Assembly (NCBI GenBank): GCA_002305795.1 | Contig: DBRF01000006.1 | Span: 24,570-88,569 of the forward strand | Source: Ruminococcaceae bacterium UBA1375 | GTDB lineage: Bacteria > Bacillota > Clostridia > Oscillospirales > Ruminococcaceae | Direction: 5' to 3' | DNA: 64,000 nt | Shown: positions 52,109-60,346 of the stretch, piece by piece | Layout of the letters: the number at the start of each line of letters is the position of its first letter | Numbering within the stretch: the stretch's first letter is position 1 | The notes under the pieces: model-generated | Seen by the model: the letters and a program-made list of their open reading frames with translations, nothing else | Told to the model about the DNA's origin: nothing | Database searches by the model: none | Translations under genes and position numbers: made by a program

Positions 52109-52636
52109 TTGCACTACGCCGAGATCAAAAAGGTGGACGTGGCTAACGGCACCGGGGTGCGGGTCAGCCTGTTTGTGTCCGGCTGCACCCACCACTGTCC
52201 CGGCTGCTTCAATGAGGAAACCTGGGATTTTTCCTACGGAAAACCCTTCACCCCGGTGGTGGAGGAGGAGCTGCTCACCGCCCTGGACCACCCCTATATC
52301 GCCGGGCTGACCCTGCTGGGGGGCGAGCCCATGGAGCCGGAACACCAGCGGGCGCTGCTGCCTTTTCTGCAAAAGGTGCGGGAGCGGTTCCCTGAAAAGG
52401 ACATCTGGTGTTACTCCGGGTACACCCTGGATGAACTGCTGGGGGAGAGCCGGGCCCACTGCGAGGCCACCCGGCCCATGCTGGAATTGATGGATGTGCT
52501 GGTGGACGGGGAGTTTGTCCAGGCCCAGAAGGACATTACCCTGAAGTTTAAGGGGTCGGCCAACCAGCGGATTATTTTGCTGGGGCCTACGCTGGAAACG
52601 GAGAAGATTGTGCTGAGCCCGTTGAATGAGAAATAA
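52109..52636 (+). CDS. nrdG: Anaerobic ribonucleotide reductase-activating protein
   Basis: Radical SAM activase that generates the glycyl radical on NrdD. 175 residues. The cluster motif CTHHCPGC gives Cys26, Cys30 and Cys33 in CX3CX2C spacing; LTLLGGEPM (about 70-78) is the SAM-binding GGE motif. TTG start with AAGGAGG 8 bases upstream, just after the nrdD stop. Confidence 0.94.
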   Translation: MHYAEIKKVDVANGTGVRVSLFVSGCTHHCPGCFNEETWDFSYGKPFTPVVEEELLTALDHPYIAGLTLLGGEPMEPEHQRALLPFLQKVRERFPEKDIWCYSGYTLDELLGESRAHCEATRPMLELMDVLVDGEFVQAQKDITLKFKGSANQRIILLGPTLETEKIVLSPLNEK

Positions 52637-52652
52637 CTTGAAGTTTTTTGAT

Positions 52653-52745
52653 GAAACTTTTTTTCAAAAAAGTTTCTCGGGGGTCGAATCCCACGCAGTG
52701 GATTCTGGGGGAGAAGCCCCCATAACAATCTGGAGTTTTTTCAAA
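52653..52745 (-). repeat. AT hairpin plus AATCCACTGCGTGGGATT repeat, copy D
   Basis: GAAACTTTTTT / AAAAAAGTTTC hairpin (52653-52676), then GAATCCCACGCAGTGGATTC and a GGGGG...CCCCC hairpin. The first part recurs in weaker form at 56797-56835 before the second repeat cluster. It may serve as the nrdDG terminator. Confidence 0.72.
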
Positions 52746-52757
52746 GGGTCCGTGGCC

Positions 52758-52848
52758 GACAGGTACGCCTTTGGCGACCTGTCTAAGTTCGCTCTTTGCG
52801 GTCGGTCAGAATGACCGCAATTTTGCTTCGCAAAAGCCGAGCGAACTT
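52758..52848 (-). repeat. Three-way-junction repeat, copy 2
   Basis: Outer stem AAGTTCGCTC / GAGCGAACTT (10 bp, perfect), inner hairpins TTTTGC-TTC-GCAAAA and TTGCGGTC / GACCGCAA, and a flanking hairpin GACAGGT / ACCTGTC (52758-52783). Read on the minus strand the order equals that of copies 3-6. Confidence 0.82.
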
Positions 52849-53111
52849 GCTGCAATCATGTAGCCTGGCTGGTGGCAGCCGGAGCCGGAAACCGCCCGGC
52901 GAAGCTGCTGAAGGCAGCCAGCAGGGTCGAACCGGAAACATCCCATATCTTTTCTGAACACAAAAAGTCGCCAACCACTTTTTCGGTAGTTGGCGATTTC
53001 TTTGCGTTTGGTATCGAAGCGAAAGGATTCCGGTTTGACCGGCTTGTTGCCTGCGGCAAAGCAGCCGGCGGATTCCAGGGCCTTCTGCCCCCAGCTGGGC
53101 TACAAGGACGC
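52849..53111. other. Intergenic repeat cluster between nrdG and sigG
   Basis: No gene supported. Segments such as CAATCATGTAGCCTGGCTGGTGGCAG (split here as CAATCATGTAGCC and GGCTGGTGGCAG) and CCGGTTTGACCGGCTTGTTGC recur at 56895-56970 in changed order. An AACAAAAAG-type hairpin GTCGCCAACCAC...GTAGTTGGCGAT spans about 52968-53000. Confidence 0.6.
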
Positions 53112-53332
53112 CCTGCCTAAGACCCTTGAAATGGTTTTAAGGATTCTTCGCAGGGGTTAAGTTCCATCGGTTTTTGCGAAGCAAAATGACGGCCTGCCTT
53201 TTGGCCGTCAAGATGGGACTTAGAAACGAGAAACGTCGTATGACGTTTCGTAGACGTTTCGTGCCCACTGCATCCCCGCAAACCTTTAAGAAAGGCGAAA
53301 CAAGCCTTCGGCGTGTTTCTGACCAAAAACTT
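53112..53332 (+). repeat. Long direct repeat, left copy
   Basis: About 220 bp, roughly nine bases in ten identical to 57118-57340, same orientation. It runs from CCTGCCTAAGACCCTTGAAA to TTCTGACCAAAAACTT and contains a three-way-junction repeat and the GAAACA hairpin. Confidence 0.9.
53159..53249 (+). repeat. Three-way-junction repeat, copy 3
   Basis: Outer stem AAGTTCCATC / GATGGGACTT (one G-T), inner hairpins TTTTTGC-GAA-GCAAAAT and GACGGCC / GGCCGTC, flanking hairpin GAAACGTC / GACGTTTC (53230-53249). Confidence 0.85.
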
Positions 53333-53373
53333 TTAATTTTACTTTTTCCATTTTCCATTTCCTCCCATTTACC

Positions 53374-53402
53374 GCATACTTCCATCCAATCCGCCCATAC
53401 TA
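53374..53402 (+). promoter_or_regulatory. Sigma-G-type promoter of sigG
   Basis: GCATA (53374-53378), 17-bp spacer, CATACTA (53396-53402). This fits the sigma-G consensus GHATR / CATNMTA exactly, so the gene is probably autoregulated in the forespore. A small palindrome CTAACCCGTAGGTTAG overlaps the -10 end. Confidence 0.72.
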
Positions 53403-53432
53403 ACCCGTAGGTTAGGAAAGGCGGGTTTTGGT

Positions 53433-54197
53433 ATGTATAAGGTGGATTTGTGCGGGGTGAACACCTCCCAGCTGAAGGTGCTGAAGGAATCGGAAAAGGT
53501 GGAGTTGTTAAAACAAACGCAGGCCGGGGACCCTACCGCCCGGGAAAAGCTGATTACCGGCAACCTGAAACTGGTGCTCAGCGTCATCCAGCGGTTTGAC
53601 CGCCGGGGGGAAAACCCCAACGACCTGTTCCAGGTGGGGTGCATCGGGCTGATGAAGGCCATCGACAACTTTGATTTGAGCCAGGGGGTGCGGTTCTCTA
53701 CCTACGCTGTGCCGATGATTATCGGGGAGCTGCGGAGGTATCTGCGGGATTTCAATCCGGTGCGGGTGAGCCGCTCCCTGCGGGACACCGCCTACCGGGC
53801 CATGAACGCCAAGGAAAAGCTCACCGCCAAGCTGGATCGGGAGCCCACTGCCCAGGAGATTGCCCAGGAGCTGGACCTGCCCCGGACAGAGGTGGTGCTG
53901 GCGCTGGAATCCATGGTGGGGCCGGTGAGCTTGTACGAGCCAGTGTACTCCGACGGCGGGGACACCATCTATGTGCTGGACCAGCTGGGGGATGACCAGG
54001 GGGACAGCTGGGTGGATTTGATTGCCTTAAAGGAGCAGATTCGCTCTTTGCCTGCCCGGGAAAAGCGGATTTTGCAGCTGCGGTTCCAGCTGGGGAAAAC
54101 CCAGACGGAGGTGGCCAGGGAGATCGGCATTTCCCAGGCCCAGGTGTCCCGGCTGGAAAAGTCGGCGCTGAAATGGGTGAAGGGGGAACCCTCGTAA
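53433..54197 (+). CDS. sigG: RNA polymerase sporulation sigma factor SigG
   Basis: Late forespore sigma factor. 254 residues, the normal length. The N-terminal CGVNTSQLKVL is the SigG hallmark (anti-sigma Gin contact region), region 2 holds NLKLVLSVIQRF, DLFQVGCIGLMKAIDNFD and FSTYAVPMIIGELRRYLRD, and region 4.2 KTQTEVAREIGISQAQVSRLEK. spoIIGA and sigE, its usual neighbours, are not here. It is flanked by repeat clusters on both sides. Confidence 0.96.
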   Translation: MYKVDLCGVNTSQLKVLKESEKVELLKQTQAGDPTAREKLITGNLKLVLSVIQRFDRRGENPNDLFQVGCIGLMKAIDNFDLSQGVRFSTYAVPMIIGELRRYLRDFNPVRVSRSLRDTAYRAMNAKEKLTAKLDREPTAQEIAQELDLPRTEVVLALESMVGPVSLYEPVYSDGGDTIYVLDQLGDDQGDSWVDLIALKEQIRSLPAREKRILQLRFQLGKTQTEVAREIGISQAQVSRLEKSALKWVKGEPS

Positions 54198-54214
54198 TTT
54201 CACCTAAATAGAAA

Positions 54215-54255
54215 GACGGCTCTTGGGAAGAGATTCTCAAAAGCCGTCGTTTTTT
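54215..54255 (+). terminator. Terminator between sigG and the hicB-like gene
   Basis: GACGGCT (54215-54221) / AGCCGTC (54242-54248) with extra TT/AA pairing inside, then TTTTTT. Confidence 0.8.
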
Positions 54256-54258
54256 ATT

Positions 54259-54525
54259 CTAATTTGCTACAATGAGCTTTACAATGTCGCAGGGGTCCCC
54301 CACGCTTAGAATCAGCTTCACAAAGGGGTATTCCGAATCCCGTTCCAGCTCCAGACTGTCCAGCCCCCGCTCTTTCTTAAAGGCCACAGCGTAGCCCAGC
54401 AGGGCTTTGGCCAGCTCAAAGAGGGCGTCCTCCTTGGTTTGGCCTTCCCCCTTGCAGTCCAGTTCATTGCAGTAGGCTTCCCAGCCCGGGCGCTTGGGAA
54501 TCAGCCGGGCGGTCATTCGCAGCAT
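54259..54525 (-). CDS. HicB-like small protein
   Basis: 88 residues. The pattern ARLIPKRPGWEAYCNELDCKGEGQTKEDALFELAKALLGY matches, in parts, the HicB_like fold (strand, Gly-Tyr/Trp turn, CxGxGxT-x-EA helix). HicB proteins neutralise HicA RNases, but there is no hicA beside it and the protein overlaps the GH3 gene by 13 bp, so a solitary HicB-fold domain of other function is likely. First ATG is 54525; ATG 54516 is an alternative. Confidence 0.6.
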   Translation of the reverse strand: MLRMTARLIPKRPGWEAYCNELDCKGEGQTKEDALFELAKALLGYAVAFKKERGLDSLELERDSEYPFVKLILSVGDPCDIVKLIVAN

Positions 54526-56765
54526 GATTCTGCCTCTCGGATGGATTGGTTCAGCTTTTCCATCCAGTCTTCCAGCTCCCCGATGGTGAGCTGGGCTTCG
54601 TAGCGCAGGTTGCGGATGGGGTAGTCCAAGGGCAGGGTGTGGCCGTCGGGGTGGGTGAGCTTTTCGTCGGTGATCCCCGCCTTGGCAAAGAGTTTGCGCA
54701 CCGCCGGCCCGGCAACGGGGTGGGGCAGCAGCTGGTCCAGGGTGCTGTTTCGGGTCACCACCAGGGGCCGCTGGATCTTGGAAACCGCTTCCACCGGGGC
54801 CCAGAGCAGCACCCGCTCGCAGTCGGCGCAGATCTGCACCTCAAAGCTGCCCTGGGCGTACCAATCGGAGAGCTGCACATCGTACCAGGCAAAGCTGCGC
54901 CAATCCAGCTCCAGGGACACGGTTTTGGTTTCCCGGGGCTGCAAGAATACTTTGGCAAAGCCCTTTAACTCTCTGGGAGGACGGGAAGTCCTGCCGGAGT
55001 GATCCGCCACATAGAGCTGCACCACTTCCGCCCCCGGCACCGAACCGGTGTTGGTGACCTCCACCGTGGCGGTGATGGCCTCCCCCTGGGTGATGGTGGA
55101 CTGGCTCAGCCGCAGGTTGGCGTAGGAGAAGCTGGTGTAAGACAGCCCGTAGCCGAAGGGGTACTGCACCGGGATCTTCCGGGCCAGGTACCACCGGTAG
55201 CCGATGAAGATGTTTTCGTGGTAGGGAACCAGATCGTCGTGGCCGGGGAAATCCAGGTAGGACGGGGTGTCCTCCAGCCGCAGGGGGAAGGTTTCCGCCA
55301 GCCGTCCGGAGGGGGAGACCGCCCCGGTGAGCAGATCCACCGCCGCTTCCCCTACGGCCTCGCCGCCAAGGCAGAGGTAAAGGATGGCTTTCACTTCGTC
55401 CCGCCAGGGAAGCACCATGGCGCTGCCCCCCATGAGCACCACCACGGTGTTGGGCTGCACCGCCGCCACCTGGGAAATGAGCCGGTTCTGGCAGGGGGGG
55501 AGGTTGAGGTGGGTGCGGTCGTACCCTTCGCTTTCGTAGTGTTCCGGCAGTCCGGCGAAAATCACCGCAATGTCCGCCCGCTTGGCGGTTTCCACCGCAG
55601 CGGGAATCAGGGAGTCGTCTTCATCCTTGGACAGGTCGTAGCCGGAAGCGTAGGTCAGAGAGGCGAATCTGCCTTGGGCGGCGTCCCAGGAATTGGTGAC
55701 GTTATGGGCGTTGACATGGCTGCTGCCGCCCCCTTGGAACCGGGGAGTTTTGGCAAAGGCGCCGATAAAGGCCACCTTCTGGTTGTCCCATAAGGGCAGC
55801 ACCCCGTCCTGGTTTTTCAGCAGTACGGCGCTTTCTGCCGCCGCCTTCCGGGCCAGAGCGTGGTCCTTTTCCCAGGGCAGAGTGGCGTTTTCCGGCCACT
55901 GAGGCAGTCGGGCCAGAATCTTTAAGGTGTCCAGCACCACGCTGTCCAGCTCTTCCATGGAGAGCTTGCCTTCCAGCACCGCCAGCTCTACCTGACGGTT
56001 GGAGTCGTGGTCGGTGCCGGGCATTTCCAGGTTCAGCCCCGCCTTGATGCCGGCAATCCGGTCGTTGACTGCAAACCAGTCGGACATGACCATGCCCTCA
56101 TACCCCCACTCCTTGCGCAGCAGGTCGGTGAGCAGCCAGCGGTTGTCGGAGGAGTAGGTGCCGTTGATGCGGTTGTAGGAGCACATGATGCTCCAGGGCT
56201 TGGCGTGCTTGATGGGGTATTCAAAGCTGGCCAGGTACAGTTCCCGGAGGGTGCGCTCATCCACCACGTCGCTGACGTTGAGCCGCCGGTATTCCTGATT
56301 GTTGGCGGCAAAGTGTTTGAGGCAGCAGCCCACCCCGTTTTGCTGTAAGCCCCGGATGTACCCGTCCGCCATGCGGGAGGAGAGGTAGGGGTCCTCGGAG
56401 AAGTATTCAAAATTCCGGCCGCAGAGGGGGCTGCGCTTTAAGTTGGCGCCGGGGCCCAGCAGGATGCCGATCTGTTCAGCCTGGCAGTCCTTGCCCAGGG
56501 CGTCTCCCACCTCTTCTTCCAGGGCCACGTCAAAGGAGTTGGCCATGCAGGCGCTGGGGGGAAAACAGGCGGTGGACACCGCTTCATAAAAACCGGCCTG
56601 GATGGCGCTGTCGATGTGCTTGCGCAGGCCGTGGGGGCCGTCGCAGACCAGCATAGGCTGTACCCCCAGGCGGGGTACGCCGGGGATGTGCCAGAAATCA
56701 GCGCCGGAGCAGAGGTCGGCTTTTTCGGTGAGGGTCATTTGAGAGAGGATTTCTTGTGGGTTCAT
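54513..56765 (-). CDS. Glycoside hydrolase family 3 beta-glycosidase
   Basis: 750 residues, no signal peptide, hence intracellular. N-terminal TIM barrel with DGPHGLRK and the nucleophile Asp229 in GMVMSDWFAVND; the alpha/beta sandwich follows (AAESAVLLKNQDGVLPL), and a C-terminal fibronectin-like domain (about 570-680, PFGYGLSYTSF, RPPRELKGF) is typical of beta-glucosidases and xylosidases. The ATG at 56765 has GAAAGGAG upstream; the open frame runs on to 57035 through repeat DNA and is not coding. Substrate unknown. Confidence 0.93.
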   Translation of the reverse strand: MNPQEILSQMTLTEKADLCSGADFWHIPGVPRLGVQPMLVCDGPHGLRKHIDSAIQAGFYEAVSTACFPPSACMANSFDVALEEEVGDALGKDCQAEQIGILLGPGANLKRSPLCGRNFEYFSEDPYLSSRMADGYIRGLQQNGVGCCLKHFAANNQEYRRLNVSDVVDERTLRELYLASFEYPIKHAKPWSIMCSYNRINGTYSSDNRWLLTDLLRKEWGYEGMVMSDWFAVNDRIAGIKAGLNLEMPGTDHDSNRQVELAVLEGKLSMEELDSVVLDTLKILARLPQWPENATLPWEKDHALARKAAAESAVLLKNQDGVLPLWDNQKVAFIGAFAKTPRFQGGGSSHVNAHNVTNSWDAAQGRFASLTYASGYDLSKDEDDSLIPAAVETAKRADIAVIFAGLPEHYESEGYDRTHLNLPPCQNRLISQVAAVQPNTVVVLMGGSAMVLPWRDEVKAILYLCLGGEAVGEAAVDLLTGAVSPSGRLAETFPLRLEDTPSYLDFPGHDDLVPYHENIFIGYRWYLARKIPVQYPFGYGLSYTSFSYANLRLSQSTITQGEAITATVEVTNTGSVPGAEVVQLYVADHSGRTSRPPRELKGFAKVFLQPRETKTVSLELDWRSFAWYDVQLSDWYAQGSFEVQICADCERVLLWAPVEAVSKIQRPLVVTRNSTLDQLLPHPVAGPAVRKLFAKAGITDEKLTHPDGHTLPLDYPIRNLRYEAQLTIGELEDWMEKLNQSIREAESCCE

Positions 56766-57117
56766 GGGAAGGCTCCTTTCGGGGAAACGTGAAGTTTTTT
56801 GGTGAAGCTTTTTTTCAAAAAAGGTTCTCAGGGGTGCAGGGGATGAAATCCCCGCAAACAATATGGAGTCCTTTTTCAGAGTCCGTGGCAGGGCAATCAT
56901 GTAGCCTAGCTGGTGGCAGGAGGAACTGGAAACCGCCGGCTGCTTTGCCGCAGGCAACAAGCCGGTCAAATCGGAATCCTTGGCTGAAATTGGTATCCGT
57001 CTCCTGTACCAAAACCGGCAGAGGATTTTGTCCATTCCAGATTGACCTGCCCCGGCCTTCGGCCATTGGCGGGCCCGTTCCGGCTCCGGCTTCCACCAGC
57101 TATGACCACTGGAGCCG
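56766..57117. other. Intergenic repeat cluster upstream of the GH3 gene
   Basis: No gene supported. It has a GAAGCTTTTTTTC-AAAAAAGGTTC hairpin (about 56803-56828), a GGGGAT...ATCCCC stem, the CAATCATGTAGCC / GCTGGTGGCAGG segment shared with 52853, and the ATTGACCTGCCC...GGCGGGCCCG palindrome near 57040. The GH3 promoter must lie here but I cannot pick it with confidence. Confidence 0.55.
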
Positions 57118-57340
57118 CCTGCCTAAGACCCTTGAAAAGGTTTTAAGGATTCCTTGCGGGGCGTAAGTTCCATCGGTTTTTGCGAAGCAAAATGACGGCC
57201 GGCCTTTTGGCCGTCAAGATGGGACCTAGAAACGAGAAACGTCGTATGACGTTTCGTAGACGTTTCGTACCCACTGCACCCCGAAAAACTTTTTGAAGAA
57301 AAGCGAAACAAGCCTTTGGCATGTTTCTGACCAAAAACTT
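57118..57340 (+). repeat. Long direct repeat, right copy
   Basis: Same orientation as 53112-53332 and about nine in ten identical; the differences cluster in two short stretches (about 57151-57164 and 57281-57303). It ends 103 bp before gatB. Confidence 0.9.
57165..57255 (+). repeat. Three-way-junction repeat, copy 4
   Basis: Within the right direct repeat: AAGTTCCATC / GATGGGACCT outer stem, TTTTTGC-GAA-GCAAAAT, GACGGCC / GGCCGTC, flanking hairpin GAAACGTC / GACGTTTC. Confidence 0.85.
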
Positions 57341-57443
57341 CCGGCAAAAAGAGGGAAGTGCTTCCACTCCCCTCTGCATCTCGTATCTTGCCGGGGATGC
57401 TGCCTTTATTGTAGCATCCTCCCGCCTATTTGTCTACCAAATT

Positions 57444-58865
57444 TTACTCCATGTCGTTCATCATGTCCACCATCATGGCTTCCGCTTTCCGGCCGTCGGC
57501 TTTGCCTCGGGTCTGCTTCATCACCTGACCGATTAACGCCTTCACCGCCTTGTCCTTGCCCCCCTTGAAGTCGGCTACCGCCTTGGGGTTGTTGTCCACT
57601 ACGCTCTGGCAGATGGTGCGCAGGGTGTCCTCGTCAATGTCCCCCATGTCCTGCTCGCTGATAAAGTCGGTGCAGGGTTTGCCGGTTTCCAGCATTTTGT
57701 CCAGGGTGGTCTTGGCCAGGTTCATCTTAATTTTGCCGTCCTCCAGCAGTTTGGCCAGGTCGTGGAGGTACTCCGGCGGGATGGCTACCGCGCCGTTTTC
57801 CTTCTCCTCGTCGGTGACCAGGGTGCGGAAAATCTGGCCCAGGATGAAGTTGGCCACTGTCTTTTTGTTGGCCAGACCTTCCCCGGCGGCTTCAAAGTAC
57901 TCCGCAATCTTCCGGTACTTCACCAGCAGCTGGGCGTCCGCTTCCGGCAGGCCGAAGTCGCTCTCATACCGGGCAATCCGGGCGTCGGGCAGCTCCGGCA
58001 GCTCCTGGCGGATGGCTTCAATCTCTTCGTCGGTGGTGTAGATGGTCACCAGGTCCGGCTCCCGGAAGTACCGGTAGTCGTGGGCGTCCTCCTTGCCCCG
58101 CATGGGGGTGGTGATGCCTTCGTCCGGGTTCCACCGCAGGGTCTCCTGGGTCACCTTGCCGCCGCTTTCTAGCAAATCAATCTGCCGGTCGTACTCATAG
58201 GCCATGGCCTTTTCCATGTTGGTAAAGGAGTTCATGTTCTTGATTTCGGTGCGGGTGCCGAATTCGTTGCTGCCCTCCGGACGCACCGAAATGTTCACGT
58301 CGCAGCGCAGGCTTCCTTCCTGCATCTTGCAGTCGCTGACCCCGATGTGCTTCATAATCATCTGGAGCTTTTCCACATATTCCCGGGCTTCGGCAATGCT
58401 GCGGATGTCCGGCTCGGAGACGATCTCGATCAGGGGCACGCCCCCTCGGTTGTAGTCCACAAAGGTGTCCCCGTGTTCGTGAACCAGCTTGCCGGCGTCT
58501 TCCTCAATGTGAATCCGGGTGATGCCGATTTTCCGGCCGTTGTCCAGCTGAATGTAGCCGTGCTCGCACAGGGGCTTGTCGTACTGGCTGATCTGGTAGG
58601 CCTTGGGCAGGTCGGGGTAGACGTAGTTTTTCCGGTCCATCTTGGAGACGTTGTTGATGGTACAGTGGGTAGCCAGCCCCGCCATGATGGCGTAGTGCAC
58701 CACCTGCCGGTTTAGCTTGGGCAGGGTGCCGGGCAGGCCGATGCAGATGGGACAGCAGTTGGTGTTGGGCTCGCCCCCGAATTTGGTGGTGCAGCCGCAG
58801 AAAATTTTGGTGTTGGTGGAAAGCTCCACATGGGTTTCCAGACCCGAAACTAATTCCCAACTCAC
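57444..58865 (-). CDS. gatB: Asp-tRNA(Asn)/Glu-tRNA(Gln) amidotransferase subunit B
   Basis: tRNA-binding kinase subunit of the GatCAB transamidase, 473 residues. It opens WELVSGLETHVELST, has the zinc cysteines CGC and CCPIC (about 23-43), the catalytic KNYVYPDLPKAYQISQ, and a C-terminal YqeY-like tail domain ending QTRGKADGRKAEAMM. It activates the Asp or Glu side chain with ATP. Overlaps gatA by 4 bp; last gene of gatC-gatA-gatB. Confidence 0.97.
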   Translation of the reverse strand: MSWELVSGLETHVELSTNTKIFCGCTTKFGGEPNTNCCPICIGLPGTLPKLNRQVVHYAIMAGLATHCTINNVSKMDRKNYVYPDLPKAYQISQYDKPLCEHGYIQLDNGRKIGITRIHIEEDAGKLVHEHGDTFVDYNRGGVPLIEIVSEPDIRSIAEAREYVEKLQMIMKHIGVSDCKMQEGSLRCDVNISVRPEGSNEFGTRTEIKNMNSFTNMEKAMAYEYDRQIDLLESGGKVTQETLRWNPDEGITTPMRGKEDAHDYRYFREPDLVTIYTTDEEIEAIRQELPELPDARIARYESDFGLPEADAQLLVKYRKIAEYFEAAGEGLANKKTVANFILGQIFRTLVTDEEKENGAVAIPPEYLHDLAKLLEDGKIKMNLAKTTLDKMLETGKPCTDFISEQDMGDIDEDTLRTICQSVVDNNPKAVADFKGGKDKAVKALIGQVMKQTRGKADGRKAEAMMVDMMNDME

Positions 58866-60331
58866 AGAGCAAGACCTCCTTCAACCTTTTTGTTAAATTC
58901 TCCGCCAGTGGCCTGTTCAAACTGCCAAGCCAGGTTCAGGATGTTGGCTTCCCCGAAGGTGTTGCCAATTAGCTGCATCCCGATGGGCAGCCCCTTTTCC
59001 CCGAACCCGCAGGGAATGCTCACCCCGGGCAGGCCGCAGATGTTCACCGGCACGGTGCAGATGTCGGTCTGATAGGTTTCGATGGGGTCTTGGCTGGTGA
59101 AGCCCTTGGGGAAGCTGGTCATGGGCACCGTGGGGGCCAGAATGGCGTCGCAGTGGTCGAAGGCTTCCCGGAAGGTGCGGACGATGCTGCCCCGCAGGTT
59201 CTGGGCTTTCTTGTAGTAGGCGTCGTAGTAGCCGGAGCTGAGCACATAGGTGCCCAGCAGGATCCGCCGCTGGACTTCCTTGCCGAAACCGGCGCTGCGG
59301 GTCTTGCAGATCATGTCGTGAGTGTTGAGATAGCTGTCTGCCTGGTAACCGTACCGGATACCGTCGTAACGCCCCAGGTTGGAGCTGGCTTCGGCGCAGG
59401 CCAGGATATAGTACACCGGCAGGGCGTACTTCAAGGCAGGCAGGGAGATGTCCACCAGCTCACAGCCCATGGCCTCATAGGTCTTCATGGCCTGCTGGAT
59501 GGCGGCTTCCACCTCCGGCTTTAACCCTTCCAGGTACTCCTTGGCAATGCCGATGCGCTTGCCCTTCACCGGGTCCTTCAGGTGGGAAAGGGTGTTTCCT
59601 TCCGCCCCCTTGCTGGTAGAGTCCATGGGGTCGTACCGGCAGATCTGGTCGTACACCAAAGCGGTGTCCTCCACGTTGGTGGTGATGGGGCCGATTTGGT
59701 CCAGGCTGGAAGCGTAGGCCACCAGGCCGAACCGGCTCACTGCCCCGTAGGTGGGTTTCAGTCCCACCAGGCCGCAGAAAGAAGCGGGCTGGCGGATGCT
59801 GCCGCCGGTGTCGCTGCCCAAGCCGTAGGCCGCCAGGTTGCCGCCCACGGCGCTGGCCACCCCGCCGGAAGAACCTCCGGCTACATGGTCCAGGTTGTGG
59901 GGATTGGCAGCGCCCCCGAAGCAGCTGGTCTCACAGGAAGAGCCCATGGCGAACTCGTCCATGTTGGTTTTGCCCAGCAGCACGGCGTTCTGGTCTTTCA
60001 GCAGCTTCCACACCGTGGCGTCGTAGATGGGCACATACCCCTCCAAAATCTTGGAGCAGCAGGTGGTAGGGATGTCCTTGGTGGAGATGTTGTCCTTTAA
60101 GGTCATGGGAATGCCTTCCAGGGCTGCCAGTTCCTCCCCCCGGGCCAGCTTTTCGTCCACCTGCTTGGCGGCAGCCAGGGCGGCTTCCGGGGTAGCGGTG
60201 ACGTAGGCGTTGAGTTTGGGGTTGTCCCGCTCCATGGCGTCCAGGTAAGCCTGGGTCAGTTCGGTACAACTGATTTTTTTCTCCCGCAGCATGGACTGCA
60301 AGGAGCGAATCTGTGCAAGATAATCCAGCAT
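58862..60331 (-). CDS. gatA: Asp-tRNA(Asn)/Glu-tRNA(Gln) amidotransferase subunit A
   Basis: Amidase-signature glutaminase subunit that supplies ammonia to GatB through a channel. 489 residues. The Ser-cisSer-Lys triad is intact: Lys79 in MTLKDNIS, Ser154 in AGGSSGGVAS and Ser178 in DTGGSIRQP, the same numbering as in well-studied GatA enzymes. 15 bp after gatC, 4-bp overlap with gatB. Confidence 0.97.
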   Translation of the reverse strand: MLDYLAQIRSLQSMLREKKISCTELTQAYLDAMERDNPKLNAYVTATPEAALAAAKQVDEKLARGEELAALEGIPMTLKDNISTKDIPTTCCSKILEGYVPIYDATVWKLLKDQNAVLLGKTNMDEFAMGSSCETSCFGGAANPHNLDHVAGGSSGGVASAVGGNLAAYGLGSDTGGSIRQPASFCGLVGLKPTYGAVSRFGLVAYASSLDQIGPITTNVEDTALVYDQICRYDPMDSTSKGAEGNTLSHLKDPVKGKRIGIAKEYLEGLKPEVEAAIQQAMKTYEAMGCELVDISLPALKYALPVYYILACAEASSNLGRYDGIRYGYQADSYLNTHDMICKTRSAGFGKEVQRRILLGTYVLSSGYYDAYYKKAQNLRGSIVRTFREAFDHCDAILAPTVPMTSFPKGFTSQDPIETYQTDICTVPVNICGLPGVSIPCGFGEKGLPIGMQLIGNTFGEANILNLAWQFEQATGGEFNKKVEGGLAL

Positions 60332-60346
60332 ACTTGAAGTCCCTCC

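Noticed and set aside
52653..53335. CRISPR-like array
   Set aside because: The repeats are hairpin modules of different lengths without regular spacing or unique spacers, and there are no cas genes.
53174..53410. Short open frames within the long direct repeats, also present at 57123-57379
   Set aside because: They are recreated by the repeat structure itself, show no ribosome site, and no coding pressure is evident in the differences between copies.
56766..57035. 90-codon N-terminal extension of the GH3 enzyme
   Set aside because: It runs through dispersed repeat DNA, lacks a ribosome site and is unlike the family start, whereas ATG 56765 has GAAAGGAG and the expected GH3 N-terminus.
53112..57340. 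Composite transposon carrying sigG and GH3
   Set aside because: No transposase or inverted terminal ends; sigG is a core gene and the flanking repeats resemble the intergenic repeats found elsewhere in the window.
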